64,000 bases of DNA from Trujillonella endophytica. GTDB taxonomy: Bacteria; Actinomycetota; Actinomycetes; Mycobacteriales; Geodermatophilaceae. Of the stretch, positions 31,193-38,513 are shown in pieces (positions within the stretch are counted from its first letter, which is position 1; each line of letters starts with the position of its first letter). The DNA lies in contig NZ_FOEE01000010.1 of assembly GCF_900110555.1 (NCBI RefSeq), positions 62,001-126,000 of the forward strand. Direction: 5' to 3'. The notes beneath the pieces were generated by a model. It ran no database searches, was not told the DNA's origin, and saw only the letters and a list, made by a program, of their open reading frames with translations. The position numbers and the translations under genes were made by a program.

Positions 31193-32002
31193 GTGCCGCA
31201 GAACCACCCCGAGAGCGCCTTCGACCGTGCCACCGCCGTCTCCGTCGCCGAGGGCGGCGGTGCGGTCGCCGAGCTGGACCCGGGGTGGGAGGTCGGCGGG
31301 GGAATCCTCAACGGCGGCTACCTCATGGCGATCGCGGCCCGCGCGGCGCTGCTGGGCAGCCCGCACCCGCACCCGGTGGCGGTCTCGGCGACCTTCCTGC
31401 GGGCCAGCGCCGGCGGGCCGGCCAGCGTCTCGGTGACGTCGGGTCCGGCCGGGCGCACCCTGGCCAACGGCGTCGCCGTCCTGTCCACCGACGCCGGGCC
31501 CGCCCTGACGGCGCAGGTCACCACGGCCACCCTGGGGGAGGTGCCGGTCGACTGGTCGGCCCACCCGATGCCGGCGGTCCCGGCGCCCGAGGCGTGCGTC
31601 GCCGCGCTGCGCCCGGACGGCGTGCCGACGCCGGGCCTGGTGCAGCGGCTGGACATCCGCTTCGACCCGGCGACCACGGGCTGGACGGAGGGCCGCCCGG
31701 CCGCCGAGCCGCGGCTGCGCGCGTGGATGCGGCTGTCCGACGGCCGCGAGCCCGACCCGCTGGCGCTGCTCCTGTTCGCCGATGCGCTGCCTCCCGCGGC
31801 CTACGCGATCGGCCGGATGGGCTGGGCGCCGACCGTGCAGCTGCAGGTGCTCGTGCGGGCGCTCCCGGCGCCGGGCTGGTGCCTGGTCGAGAACGTCAAC
31901 ACCGAGGTGGCCGGCGGCTGGACCGACGAGGACTGCCGGATCTGGGACTCCACCGGCCGGCTGGTCGCCCAGAGCCGGCAGCTGGCCCGCCTGCCCCGCT
32001 GA
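31193..32002 (+). CDS. Thioesterase family protein (hotdog fold)
   Basis: A 269-residue double-hotdog, TesB-like acyl-CoA thioesterase. GGILNGGYLMAIAARAAL near 37-54 forms the first hotdog helix, and a second module follows (APTVQLQVLVRALPAPGWCL, about 207-226). Substrate chain unknown. GTG at 31193 with CACCCT 7 bases upstream fits a leaderless start; an ATG at 31163 overlaps the divergent gene's start codon. The intergenic spot has a direct repeat CACCCTGG twice, giving facing -10-like boxes for the two genes. Confidence 0.82.
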   Translation: MPQNHPESAFDRATAVSVAEGGGAVAELDPGWEVGGGILNGGYLMAIAARAALLGSPHPHPVAVSATFLRASAGGPASVSVTSGPAGRTLANGVAVLSTDAGPALTAQVTTATLGEVPVDWSAHPMPAVPAPEACVAALRPDGVPTPGLVQRLDIRFDPATTGWTEGRPAAEPRLRAWMRLSDGREPDPLALLLFADALPPAAYAIGRMGWAPTVQLQVLVRALPAPGWCLVENVNTEVAGGWTDEDCRIWDSTGRLVAQSRQLARLPR

Positions 32003-32012
32003 GCCGCCCCGG

Positions 32013-32627
32013 TCAGCCGGGCAGGACGACGTCGCCGGTGAGGTAGCGCTGCACCGTCGGCCCGACGGCGGCCACGACCTCCTCGGGGGACGCCGACGCC
32101 AGCGGTTCCAGCCGCAGCACGTAGCGGGTGACGACCAGGCCGATGACCTGCGAGGCCACCAGCGCGCCGCGGGCCTCCCGCTCGTGGACGGGCATGTCCA
32201 GCGAGCCGATGACGCGGCGGATGACCTTCGCCAGGACGAACTCCCGCAGCAGCTTCGCCGACCATTCGTGGTTGATCGCCGACCGGACGAGCGCGAGGAC
32301 GGCGGGTCGGGCCGGGCCGTCCCACACGCGCATCACCATCCGCACGACGGCGGCGCCGCGGGCCTCCGGCGGCTCGGCCAGCACGTCCGGGAGGAAGTCC
32401 TCCGGGTCGGCCGGCGCCTCGACCGCGGCGAGGAACAGCTTGTCCTTGGTGCCGAAGTAGTGGTGCACCAGCGCGGGGTCGACGTCGGCGGCGCCGGCGA
32501 TGGCCCGGATGGAGGCGCCGTCGTACCCGCGCTCGGCGAACGCCGCCCGGGCCGCGGCCAGCACCGCCTCGCGGGTGTCGGGGTTGCCGGGGCGGCGTCC
32601 GCCGGGGCGCCGGGGGCTCGGGGTCAG
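32013..32627 (-). CDS. TetR family repressor, CTG start
   Basis: A 204-residue TetR-type regulator. The HTH is AFAERGYDGASIRAIAGAAD, then VDPALVHHYFGTKDKLF near 30-70; the ligand domain follows. The family's first helix begins TREAVLAAARAAF, and no ATG, GTG or TTG precedes it; the first GTG falls inside that helix. A CTG at 32627 has AGGAGG 5 bases upstream and overlaps the ABC permease stop as CTGA. It is the third gene of an operon with the ABC exporter and very probably autoregulates it through the operator at 34113-34148. Confidence 0.85.
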   Translation of the reverse strand: MTPSPRRPGGRRPGNPDTREAVLAAARAAFAERGYDGASIRAIAGAADVDPALVHHYFGTKDKLFLAAVEAPADPEDFLPDVLAEPPEARGAAVVRMVMRVWDGPARPAVLALVRSAINHEWSAKLLREFVLAKVIRRVIGSLDMPVHEREARGALVASQVIGLVVTRYVLRLEPLASASPEEVVAAVGPTVQRYLTGDVVLPG

Positions 32628-33379
32628 CTGGTCCTCCTCCGCAGCGTCGCCGCCGCCAGGGCGAGCGCGAGCAGGGCGGCTCCCGCGACGACGGCGACGT
32701 CGCGCCACATCGTCGCCGTCGCCGTCTCCGACGCGCCCACCTCCTGCAGCGCCTCCACCGCGTAGGTCAGCGGCAGCACGTCGCTGATCGCCTGCAGCCA
32801 GCCCGCCATCTGCTCGCGAGGCACCAGCAGGCCGCAGAGGAAGAACTGGGGGAGGACGACGACCGGCATGAACTGCACCGCCTGGAACTCGCTGCGGGCG
32901 AAGGCGCTGGCCAGCAGCCCGAGCGCCACCCCCAGCACGGCGTCCACCACGGCGATGAGCACGACCAGCCCCGGCGACCCGGCCACGTCGAGGTCGTACA
33001 GCGTCGTGGCCACGGTGACGGTCACGACCGCCTGGACCCCCGCGGCCACCCCGAACGCGGCGCCGTAGCCGAGCAGCAGGTCCAGCCGCGACAGCGGGGT
33101 GGTCAGCAGCCGCTCGAGCGTGCCGGAGGTGCGCTCGCGGAGCATCGCGATGCTGGTCACCAGGAACATGACGACGAACGGGAAGATGCCGAGCATCGTC
33201 AGCCCGACCCGGTCGAACACCGGCTGCTGCCCGGGTGGGGCCGGGACGTCGCGCCACAGCAGGTACAGCAGCCCGAGCAGGAGGCCGGGCAGCACGGTCA
33301 GCATCGCCAGCGTGCGGGGGTCGTGGCGCAGCTGGCGCAGCACCCGCCCGCCGGTCGCGGCGGTCAGGGTCGCGGTCAT
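32624..33379 (-). CDS. ABC-2 type exporter permease
   Basis: A 251-residue membrane subunit with about six transmembrane helices, from LAMLTVLPGLLLGLLYLLW near 24. The family hallmark SIAMLRERTSGTLERLLTTP is near 76-95, and FLCGLLVPREQMAGWLQ near 180 precedes the last segments. It pairs with the ATPase upstream (ATGA overlap 33376-33379), suggesting drug or lipid export. Confidence 0.9.
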   Translation of the reverse strand: MTATLTAATGGRVLRQLRHDPRTLAMLTVLPGLLLGLLYLLWRDVPAPPGQQPVFDRVGLTMLGIFPFVVMFLVTSIAMLRERTSGTLERLLTTPLSRLDLLLGYGAAFGVAAGVQAVVTVTVATTLYDLDVAGSPGLVVLIAVVDAVLGVALGLLASAFARSEFQAVQFMPVVVLPQFFLCGLLVPREQMAGWLQAISDVLPLTYAVEALQEVGASETATATMWRDVAVVAGAALLALALAAATLRRRTS

Positions 33380-34098
33380 GCCGCGACCCCCTGCCTGGTG
33401 CGGATCAGGTGCAGGAACGACTCCTCCAGGTCGTCGGTGCCGGACTCGGCGCGCAACTGCTCCGGGGTGGAGTCGCTGAGCAGCTCGCCCTCGCGCAGCA
33501 GCAGCAGCCGGTCGCAGCGGCGGGCCTCGTCCATCACGTGGCTGGACACGATCAGCGTCGTCCCGGCGGCGGCGAGGGCCGCGAAGCGCTCCCACAGCTC
33601 CGCGCGGAGCACGGGGTCCAGGCCGACGGTGGGCTCGTCGAGCACCAGCAGCTCGGGCTCGCCGACCAGCGCGGAGGCCAGCGACACGCGGCCCCGCTGG
33701 CCGCCGGAGAGGTCGCGGACCAGCTGCCCGGCGGCGTCCCGCAGCCCCACGTCGGCGATCGCGGCGTCGGCGGCGGCGGCGCCGCGGCCGTACAGCGCGG
33801 CGAAGTACCGGAGGTTCTCCCGCACGGTGAGGTCGGCGTAGACGCTGGGCTCCTGGGTGACGTAGCCGACGCGGGAGCGCAGCGCGGGGGAGCCGGCCGG
33901 CCGGCCGAGCACGACGACCTCCCCGGAGCGGACGCGCTGCACGCCGACGACGGCCCGCAACAGCGTGGACTTCCCGCTCCCGCTGGGGCCGAGCAGGCCG
34001 GTCACCCGGCCGGCGGGCACGGCGCAGGTCAGCCCCGGCAGCACGCGCCGCGCGCCGCGGTCGACGACGAGATCTCGGACGGTGACGGCGTCGTCCAT
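33376..34098 (-). CDS. ABC transporter ATP-binding protein
   Basis: A 240-residue nucleotide-binding domain. Walker A GPSGSGKST near 39-47, Q-loop VTQEPS near 80, signature LSGGQRGR near 129, Walker B LLVLDEPTVGLDP near 148 and switch His in SSHVMDE near 184. ATG at 34098 with a perfect GGAGG 5 bases upstream is favoured over an ATG 7 codons earlier. First gene of the exporter/TetR operon. Confidence 0.93.
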   Translation of the reverse strand: MDDAVTVRDLVVDRGARRVLPGLTCAVPAGRVTGLLGPSGSGKSTLLRAVVGVQRVRSGEVVVLGRPAGSPALRSRVGYVTQEPSVYADLTVRENLRYFAALYGRGAAAADAAIADVGLRDAAGQLVRDLSGGQRGRVSLASALVGEPELLVLDEPTVGLDPVLRAELWERFAALAAAGTTLIVSSHVMDEARRCDRLLLLREGELLSDSTPEQLRAESGTDDLEESFLHLIRTRQGVAA

Positions 34099-34112
34099 GG
34101 GAACCTCCGGAA

Positions 34113-34148
34113 AACTCAACGCCTGATGAACTCAACGGTAGGTGAGTT
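34113..34148. promoter_or_regulatory. Putative TetR operator
   Basis: AACTCAAC occurs at 34113-34120 and 34129-34136; the second copy is the left half of a 20-bp dyad ending in TGAGTT (34143-34148). It sits directly upstream of the ABC operon that carries its own TetR gene. The dyad plus an extra half-site fits a pair of TetR dimers. Confidence 0.6.
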
Positions 34149-34177
34149 GTGCGGCGCTCGTCAACGCCCCCTCGTGC

Positions 34178-34234
34178 CGAGATCCGCACGGTGGTCGCCA
34201 TCAGGGCCTGATGGCGACCACCGTGCAGATCTCG
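34178..34234. repeat. 57-bp intergenic palindrome
   Basis: Near-perfect palindrome: outer arms CGAGATC and GATCTCG, inner arms GCACGGTGGTCGCCATCAGG and its complement. The outer arms match the GATC-centred family at 14 and 43937, and the inner GCACGGTGG matches the hairpin at 30133. It may be a composite of two repeat types. Confidence 0.65.
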
Positions 34235-34262
34235 CCGATGGGGGGAGGGGGAACGGAGGGGT

Positions 34263-34458
34263 TCAGGCGGTGCGGCGCCGGCCGACCGCGTCGCCCGACA
34301 GGCAGACCACCCCGCGCAACGCCTGCACCGCGGCCACCGGCGGCAGCACGGACGCCGGCGGGTCCAGCCCAGCCGGGCAGGTACTCCGCCGGGTAGCTGC
34401 CGGTGCTCGTGGCCGCGCCGACGGTCAGCAGGGCGGCGGTGGCGACGAACGTGCCCAC
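34263..34458 (-). pseudogene. Possible frameshifted small membrane protein
   Basis: A GTG at 34458 opens VGTFVATAALLTVGAATSTG, then SYPAEYLPGW, which looks like a transmembrane helix plus outer loop. The frame then loses coding character. A one-base shift near 34378 gives LDPPASVLPPVAAVQALRGV, then VCLSGDAVGRRRTA and a stop at 34263. Together the pieces read as one small protein broken by a frameshift (or a sequencing error). No family recognised. Confidence 0.35.
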
Positions 34459-34506
34459 CGCCCCCAGTAGCCGCCCGCCGGTGTGGCGGCTCGAGCCCGG
34501 CCGGTA

Positions 34507-35457
34507 TCAGGCGCCGGTCGCGAGTGCCCGGCCCAGCGCGTCCCCCGAGGTCCAGGCGGCCTCCACCCGCGACGGGCCCGACCACCCGTCGCCGCACGCG
34601 CCGATCCGGTCGATCAGGCCGTAGGGCTCGGTGCGGGCCTCGGTGGGGCGGGCGAACGTCCAGCGGTGCACCGTCGTCCACACCGGGTCGCCCGCCAGCG
34701 CGAGGACGCGGGTGACCGCGGCGGCGACGGCGGGCGTGGCCGCGTCGGGGTCGGCGAGATGGGCCCGCGCGAACGCGGGGGTCGTGTGGGCGACCAGCAC
34801 GGGGGCTGCGTCACCGCGCCGGTCCCCGTCGTCGGCGACCCAGGCCAGCACGTCGTCGTCGTGCACGAACGCGCCGTGCAGGTCCGCCGGCCAGTCCCGC
34901 CGGTCGAAGCCCAGGACGACGGCGAGGGCCGGCTCCCACGCGCGGTCGCCCAGCAGCAGGTCGGCGGTGGCCGGGTCGAGCAGCCGCCGGGCCTGGGGGT
35001 CGGGCATGGCGAGGACCGCGGCCGGCACGGGCTCGCCGTCCACCGTCGGGCCGGGCCGGACCTGCTCGACGGTGTGCTCGCGGCGCACCTGGACGTCGGT
35101 GGCGAGGTCGGCGACGAGCGACCGCAGGCCGTCCGGTGCCGCGTAGCGGACGGGACCGGTGGTGGTCCGCTCCAGCCCGCCGGGCCCCGCGACGGCGAAG
35201 GTGTCGGTCCAGGCGCGGGCCAGGCCGCGCTCGACCCAGCCGGCCACGACGCCGGCGAACGGTGTGCCCGCCGACGCGGTCAGGTAGGAGGCGCCGATGT
35301 CGACCACCCGGCCGCCGCGCATCGACCGGGACGCCATGCGGCCCCCCGGGCGGTGCGCCCGGTCGAGCACCCGGACGGCGGTTCCGCCGGAGGCCAGGGC
35401 CCGGGCGCAGGCCAGGCCGGCGATGCCGCCGCCGACGACGGTCACGGGGGAGGCCAC
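34507..35457 (-). CDS. FAD-dependent oxidoreductase (renalase-like)
   Basis: A 316-residue flavoprotein. The FAD-binding dinucleotide motif VVGGGIAGLACARAL is at residues 7-21, followed by RPGGRMASRS near 37-46, a second flavin contact. The C-terminal ATPase-like end is GDGWSGPSRVEAAWTSGDAL, the last FAD loop. Resembles renalase or amine-oxidase-like NAD(P)/FAD proteins; substrate unknown. GTG at 35457 with an AGGA site 8 bases upstream. Divergent from the methyltransferase gene. Confidence 0.85.
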   Translation of the reverse strand: MASPVTVVGGGIAGLACARALASGGTAVRVLDRAHRPGGRMASRSMRGGRVVDIGASYLTASAGTPFAGVVAGWVERGLARAWTDTFAVAGPGGLERTTTGPVRYAAPDGLRSLVADLATDVQVRREHTVEQVRPGPTVDGEPVPAAVLAMPDPQARRLLDPATADLLLGDRAWEPALAVVLGFDRRDWPADLHGAFVHDDDVLAWVADDGDRRGDAAPVLVAHTTPAFARAHLADPDAATPAVAAAVTRVLALAGDPVWTTVHRWTFARPTEARTEPYGLIDRIGACGDGWSGPSRVEAAWTSGDALGRALATGA

Positions 35458-35508
35458 CGATTGATCCTGCGGTCGGGACGCCGTTCCCGCTCGGGGAGGA
35501 TCGGCCCC

Positions 35509-36312
35509 GTGGCACCCGAGGAGATCACCGACCCCGCCGACGAGCGCGTCGCCGACTTCCGCGACCTGGTCGCCGGCGATCGCCCGCCCGGCGTCGAACG
35601 GGGTACCGGCCCGGTGATCGTCGAGGGGGTCCCCGCGGTCCAGCGGCTGCTGGCCTCGCCCTACCGCGTGCGGGCCGTGGTCGGCGTCCCCGGACGGCTG
35701 GCCGAACTGGACCTGCCCGAGGGCGTGCCGGCCTACGAGGCCGACAAGTGGGTGCTGTCCGCGGTGATCGGCTTCCGCCTCACCCGCGGCGTGCTGGCGT
35801 CGGCCGACCGTCGTCCACCCGAGGACCTCGACGGGCTGCTGGCCGGGCCCGATCCGGCGGCGCCCCGGCGGCTGGCCGTGCTCGAGGGACTCAACGACGC
35901 GGAGAACCTGGGCTCGATCGCCCGCTCGGCGGTGGCGCTCGGCGTGGACGGGCTGCTGCTGGACCCGCGGTGCGTCGACCCGCTGTACCGCCGGTCCGTG
36001 CGGGTGTCGATGGGGCACGTGCTGTCGCTGCCGATCGCCGTCCTGCCCGACTGGCCGGCGGGGCTGGACCGGCTGCACGCGGCGGGCTACCTGTCGGTGG
36101 CGCTGACCCCCGCCGACGACGCCGTCGACCTGGCCGACATCGACCCCCGCGCGCACCCGCGGACCGCCGTCCTGCTGGGCGCCGAGGGTCCCGGGCTCAC
36201 CCCGGCGGCGCAGGCCGCCGCCCGGGTGCGCGCCCGGATCCCGATGCGTTCCGGGGTGGACTCACTGGGCGTCGCCGCCGCGGCCGCCGTCGCCTTCGCG
36301 ACCCTCCGCTGA
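35509..36312 (+). CDS. TrmH/SpoU family RNA 2'-O-methyltransferase
   Basis: A 267-residue SPOUT methyltransferase. The three knot motifs are seen: LNDAENLGSIARSAVALG (motif 1, near 127), LLGAEGPGLT (motif 2, near 224) and IPMRSGVDSLGVAAAAAV (motif 3, near 244). An N-terminal RNA-binding domain precedes. The target is probably rRNA or tRNA ribose; the family counterpart is Rv0881. GTG start at 35509 with GGGGAGGA upstream. The last 51 bases overlap the convergent MFS gene, so motif 3 is coded on both strands. Confidence 0.9.
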   Translation: MAPEEITDPADERVADFRDLVAGDRPPGVERGTGPVIVEGVPAVQRLLASPYRVRAVVGVPGRLAELDLPEGVPAYEADKWVLSAVIGFRLTRGVLASADRRPPEDLDGLLAGPDPAAPRRLAVLEGLNDAENLGSIARSAVALGVDGLLLDPRCVDPLYRRSVRVSMGHVLSLPIAVLPDWPAGLDRLHAAGYLSVALTPADDAVDLADIDPRAHPRTAVLLGAEGPGLTPAAQAAARVRARIPMRSGVDSLGVAAAAAVAFATLR

Positions 36313-37677
36313 CCCGCTCCCGGCCGCGGGCCGGGCCGGCAGCGCCGCCGCCGCGGCCGTCGAGAGGGCACCGGCGACCGCGGCCAGCACGAACACCCCG
36401 GACCCCGAGCCGGTGCCGGATCCGGGGTCGCCCGACAGCAGCAGCCCGAGCAGGCTCGCCCCGGTGATGCTGCCCAGGTAGCGGCAGGTCGACCAGACCC
36501 CCGCGGCCAGCCCGGCGCGGGCCGGCGGCAGCGCCTCCAGCGCCGCGGTCTGGACGGCGGCCATGGAGAGGCCGAGGCCCGCCCCGCAGAGCGTGAGGAG
36601 CGCGGCCGCGGCGACCGGATCGCCGGCCGGCTGCACCCCGATGAGCAGCGCGGCCGGGCCCGCCATCAGCAGGCCGCCCAGCACGGCCGGCCGCCGCCGG
36701 CCCCAGCGGTCGCTGAGCCGCCCGCCCGTCAGCGACGCGATGCTGCTCGCGCAGAGCAGGGGCAGCAGCAGCCACACCGCGCGGGTCGTGCCGACGAGCA
36801 GCGGGATCGCGAGGACGACCGTGTACAGCGCGGCGTTGCCCGTCGCCACCGCGGCACCGGCCGTGACCACGCCCCGGATGCGCAGGACCCGCACGTCGAG
36901 CACCGGCACGGGGCAGGCCAGTTCGTGCCGCACGAACGCCGTCGCCAGCCCGGCCGCGGCCACCCCGCCCACGGCGGCGACGGCCAGGGGCAGCCGGGGC
37001 AGCTCGCCGAGCAGCGCCGCGCCCCCGCCCAGGGCGAGCAGGAGCAGGACCGCGCCCGCCGCGTCGAAGCGGGGCGGCGGCCCGTCGGGGCGGGGCTCGT
37101 GCGGCAGGCCGCGCGAGGCCGCGACGAAGCCGAGCACCGCGACGGGCGCGCCCACGACGAACGCGCCCCGCCAGCCGAGCAGCGCGACCGCGCCGCCACC
37201 GAGCAGCGGCCCCGCCGCCGCCGCGGCGGTGGCCGCGGCGCCCACCCGGCCGAAGGCCCGGCCCCGCCGGTCGTCGGGGACGGCGGTGCGCACGATGGCC
37301 GCGGCGTTGACCAGCGCGAGCGCGCCGCAGGCCGCTTGGGCGCAGCGGAGGACGCCGAGGACGACCACCGAGGGGGCCGCGGCCGCGAGCAGGGACGCCA
37401 CGCCGAAGCCGGCCGTGCCGAGCAGGACGCTGCGCCGCCGTCCCCACCCGTCGCCGAGCGCGCCGGCGATCGGCTGGCAGGCCGCCGTGACGACCAGGTA
37501 GGCGGTCACCAGCGCGACGGCCCCGCCGACCCCCGCGTCGAAGGCCGCGTCGATCTCCGGCAGCGCGACGGCCACCGACGTCGACCCCAGCGGGACCAAG
37601 GTGGTCACCAGGCACGCCGCGACGACGACGGCGTCGGGAGACGCGTCCGCCGTCCGGTGCCGGGTCCGCAGCGCCAC
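36262..37677 (-). CDS. MFS exporter (DHA-type)
   Basis: A 471-residue drug/H+ antiporter-like protein. TM1 region VVAACLVTTLVPLGSTSVAV is near 17-36, motif A GALGDGWGRRRSVL near 73-86, and a second ScrG-like loop GRLSDRWGRRRPAV near 318. Third and last gene of an operon behind the two dikinase subunits (11 bases after their stop). It likely exports the compound the dikinase modifies, or its product. Start taken as GTG at 37677. Confidence 0.87.
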   Translation of the reverse strand: MALRTRHRTADASPDAVVVAACLVTTLVPLGSTSVAVALPEIDAAFDAGVGGAVALVTAYLVVTAACQPIAGALGDGWGRRRSVLLGTAGFGVASLLAAAAPSVVVLGVLRCAQAACGALALVNAAAIVRTAVPDDRRGRAFGRVGAAATAAAAAGPLLGGGAVALLGWRGAFVVGAPVAVLGFVAASRGLPHEPRPDGPPPRFDAAGAVLLLLALGGGAALLGELPRLPLAVAAVGGVAAAGLATAFVRHELACPVPVLDVRVLRIRGVVTAGAAVATGNAALYTVVLAIPLLVGTTRAVWLLLPLLCASSIASLTGGRLSDRWGRRRPAVLGGLLMAGPAALLIGVQPAGDPVAAAALLTLCGAGLGLSMAAVQTAALEALPPARAGLAAGVWSTCRYLGSITGASLLGLLLSGDPGSGTGSGSGVFVLAAVAGALSTAAAAALPARPAAGSGSAEGREGDGGRGGDAQ

Positions 37678-37688
37678 CGCCGGCCGGC

Positions 37689-38513
37689 TCAGCCGAGGGT
37701 GGTGATGGGTCGTCGCTGCAGCAGGCTCACCGCACCGCCGGCCGCGGCCCACTCCACGTCGGACGGGCCGCCGAACACCCGGTCGCAGGTGCGCGCGAGC
37801 GCGGCGAGCGCCGCGAGGTCGGCCGGTTCCAGGCAGGGGCGGCGGGCCCGCTCCGGGGGGACGGCCACCGTCGTCGTCCCGCCGCCGGGCCGGGGCACGA
37901 CGGCGCGGTCCTTGCGCCCGACCACCTGGGTGAGGACCCGCCCGTCGGGCGCCAGCCGGAACAGGTCCGGGACGACGAGACCGTCGACCACCGCCTCGCC
38001 CAGCGCCCAGCTGGCCTCGACGACGACCTCGTCGGCCCCGGTGACGGGATCGGCGGAGAACGCGACGCCCGCGGTCTCGGCCGGCACCAGGCGCTGCAGC
38101 ACCACGCCGCACGCCGGCTCCGGGAGCGCGCCCCGGGCCCGCCGGTACGCCAGCGCCGACTCCGACCGGCTGGACGCGGCGATGCGCAGGACCACCGCCA
38201 CGACGTCGACCGGCCGCACGTTGAGCACGGTGAGGTGCTGGCCGGCGAAGCTCGACGCGGCGCCGTCCTCGCCGACCGCCGACGAGCGCGCCGCGAGCGG
38301 CCCGCCCAGCTCCTCGGCCGCCTCGCGCACCCGCGCGCGGGCGGCCTCCCCGGCGGAGCCGGCGCCGGCCAGGGCGGCCACCAGGTGGACCGACAGGGCG
38401 ACCCCGGCCGGCACGGGCAGTCCCTCCCGCACGGCCGTCCCCAGCGCGGCCGCCTTGCCGCCGAACACCTGCTCGTCGCCCACCTCGGCCAGCGGCAGCG
38501 GCCGGCCGGTCAC
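37689..38513 (-). CDS. ATP-grasp subunit of a PEP-synthase-like dikinase
   Basis: A 274-residue protein equal to the N-terminal PEP/pyruvate-binding (ATP-grasp) domain of PPDK, PEP synthase or rifampin phosphotransferase, and nothing more. All motifs are present: FGGKAAALG near 17, LAARSSAVGEDGAASSFAGQ near 73-92, QRLVPAETAGVAFSADPVTG near 143-162, ALGEAVVDGLVVPD near 173 and DVEWA near 255, ending LLQRRPIT. It should phosphorylate the catalytic His of the partner. GTGA overlap with that partner gene fixes 1:1 production. Confidence 0.88.
   Translation of the reverse strand: MTGRPLPLAEVGDEQVFGGKAAALGTAVREGLPVPAGVALSVHLVAALAGAGSAGEAARARVREAAEELGGPLAARSSAVGEDGAASSFAGQHLTVLNVRPVDVVAVVLRIAASSRSESALAYRRARGALPEPACGVVLQRLVPAETAGVAFSADPVTGADEVVVEASWALGEAVVDGLVVPDLFRLAPDGRVLTQVVGRKDRAVVPRPGGGTTTVAVPPERARRPCLEPADLAALAALARTCDRVFGGPSDVEWAAAGGAVSLLQRRPITTLG

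Larger units (their letters stand above)
34149..34506. other. Intergenic region with palindrome and gene remnant
   Basis: Besides the palindrome at 34178-34234, the only coding-like stretch is the frame-disrupted remnant at 34263-34458. No other gene is seen. Confidence 0.4.
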
